7,551 nucleotides of DNA, from the NCBI GenBank assembly GCA_002320935.1, contig DCLG01000058.1:7141-14691 (forward strand). The letters run 5' to 3'. The notes under the pieces are model-generated. The model was not told where the DNA came from and searched no databases. It saw only the letters and a program-made list of their open reading frames with translations. A program made the translations under genes and the position numbers. Within the stretch, counting starts at the first letter, position 1; each line of letters opens with the position of its first letter. Below, piece by piece: positions 7,063 through 7,551 of this stretch. Source of the DNA: Pedobacter sp. UBA1654. GTDB lineage: Bacteria; Bacteroidota; Bacteroidia; Sphingobacteriales; Sphingobacteriaceae.

Positions 7063-7551
7063 AATGCTACCTTCCTTTTAGTATATGTGATCCAACGTTC
7101 TACGAAAAACAGTAGCAGCAAACACCACCACAACCATGAATTTACTGGCTCTTGTCTAACCTGTTCAAAAGGCTTCGATTCATGATGATCGTTATCAGCA
7201 TGCTGCAGATCTTCATGTGCCACGGGCAACTTACCTGCATCACGAAAAGCTTCGTTCATTTCCGCTTCAGGTAAAATGATTGGGAAAAGAAAAAACACCA
7301 TCTGATCTGACCATACTAAGTTCGTCCATTCCGGCCTAAAACGTCCAAAGAAATGGTATTGCATCAAACCTGATGTTTCATTTTGTGCCAGCATGGCGCT
7401 TCCGGTGCCATCACTCCATACAACATGTCCATTTAGACTGCTGTCAAATGCCCGCCGGTAAATCGCTACACTTTTCATTGCTCCACCTTTCAAGTCCCGC
7501 ATGTCAGATTTAAATTGCTCAACTTTGTTCCCTGCATAAGTAAATAGCTGC
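7059..7551 (-). CDS. BatA-like membrane protein, C-terminal fragment (5' end outside window)
   Basis: The reading frame stays open to the right edge, so this is the last 163 or so residues of a longer protein. The ATG at 7502 is internal: 16 further in-frame residues (ending VEQFKSD) precede it without a stop. The fragment contains the segment FFGRFRPEWTNLVWSD (about 7310-7355), which resembles the 'F.P.W.dLv.s..FP' stretch near the C-terminus of BatA-domain membrane proteins. An acidic His-containing linker follows (7182-7217), then a single Trp/Leu-rich membrane helix (about 7097-7139) and a short basic tail (TKRKVAL). This fits a protein with its bulk in the periplasm and its C-terminus in the cytoplasm. 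The N-terminal double-membrane domain that would prove the family is not in the window, so BatA is an inference from the C-terminal pattern and from context. The stop codon overlaps the start of the next gene by four bases (ATGA), suggesting translational coupling. Confidence 0.72.
   Translation of the reverse strand, partial: QLFTYAGNKVEQFKSDMRDLKGGAMKSVAIYRRAFDSSLNGHVVWSDGTGSAMLAQNETSGLMQYHFFGRFRPEWTNLVWSDQMVFFLFPIILPEAEMNEAFRDAGKLPVAHEDLQHADNDHHESKPFEQVRQEPVNSWLWWCLLLLFFVERWITYTKRKVAL

Noticed and set aside
7059..7502. A complete 147-residue protein starting at ATG 7502
   Set aside because: The frame continues upstream without a stop to the window edge, and the content looks like the C-terminal part of a larger BatA-like protein.

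Overview
The window is a single-direction gene block, entirely on the minus strand. It suggests a Bacteroidota chromosome, most likely from the Sphingobacteriales (Pedobacter/Mucilaginibacter-like). The reasons are moderate GC content, A/T-rich leaders without clear Shine-Dalgarno sequences, and the family combination of a BatA-type membrane protein, a DUF4175-like membrane protein and a TldD/TldE pair. The genus is an inference; no taxonomic marker gene is present.

In transcription order (right to left) the layout is as follows. (1) The C-terminal part of a BatA-like membrane protein, open to the right edge of the window. (2) A 721-residue DUF4175-like protein with three N-terminal membrane segments, a large predicted periplasmic part and a His/Asp/Glu-rich insert. 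(3) A 594-residue protein with two N-terminal membrane helices and one C-terminal helix, an Ig-like domain and a class I glutamine-amidotransferase-like fold that lacks the catalytic cysteine. (4) A TldD-type metalloprotease with an intact HExxxH motif, starting at TTG and carrying a Tat-like N-terminus. (5) Its catalytically empty partner, TldE/PmbA. A strong AT-rich hairpin followed by a U-rich tract lies 15 bases after the last stop codon and probably ends the transcript.

Gene spacing (4-base overlap, 1, 50 and 2 bases) points to one operon, whose beginning lies outside the window to the right. Genes 1-3 look like a membrane module of the Bat (MoxR/DUF58/BatA) type, with most of their mass outside the cytoplasm. 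Genes 4-5 look like the two subunits of a TldD/TldE heterodimeric zinc protease. No substrate peptide or maturation enzyme is visible, so the shared function is unknown. The most interesting points are the possible export of TldD, the Asp at the position of the expected third zinc ligand (Cys) of TldD, and the His-rich stretches in two neighbouring membrane proteins.

All five genes are intact within the window except the edge gene. I saw no RNA gene, mobile element, CRISPR array or plus-strand gene.
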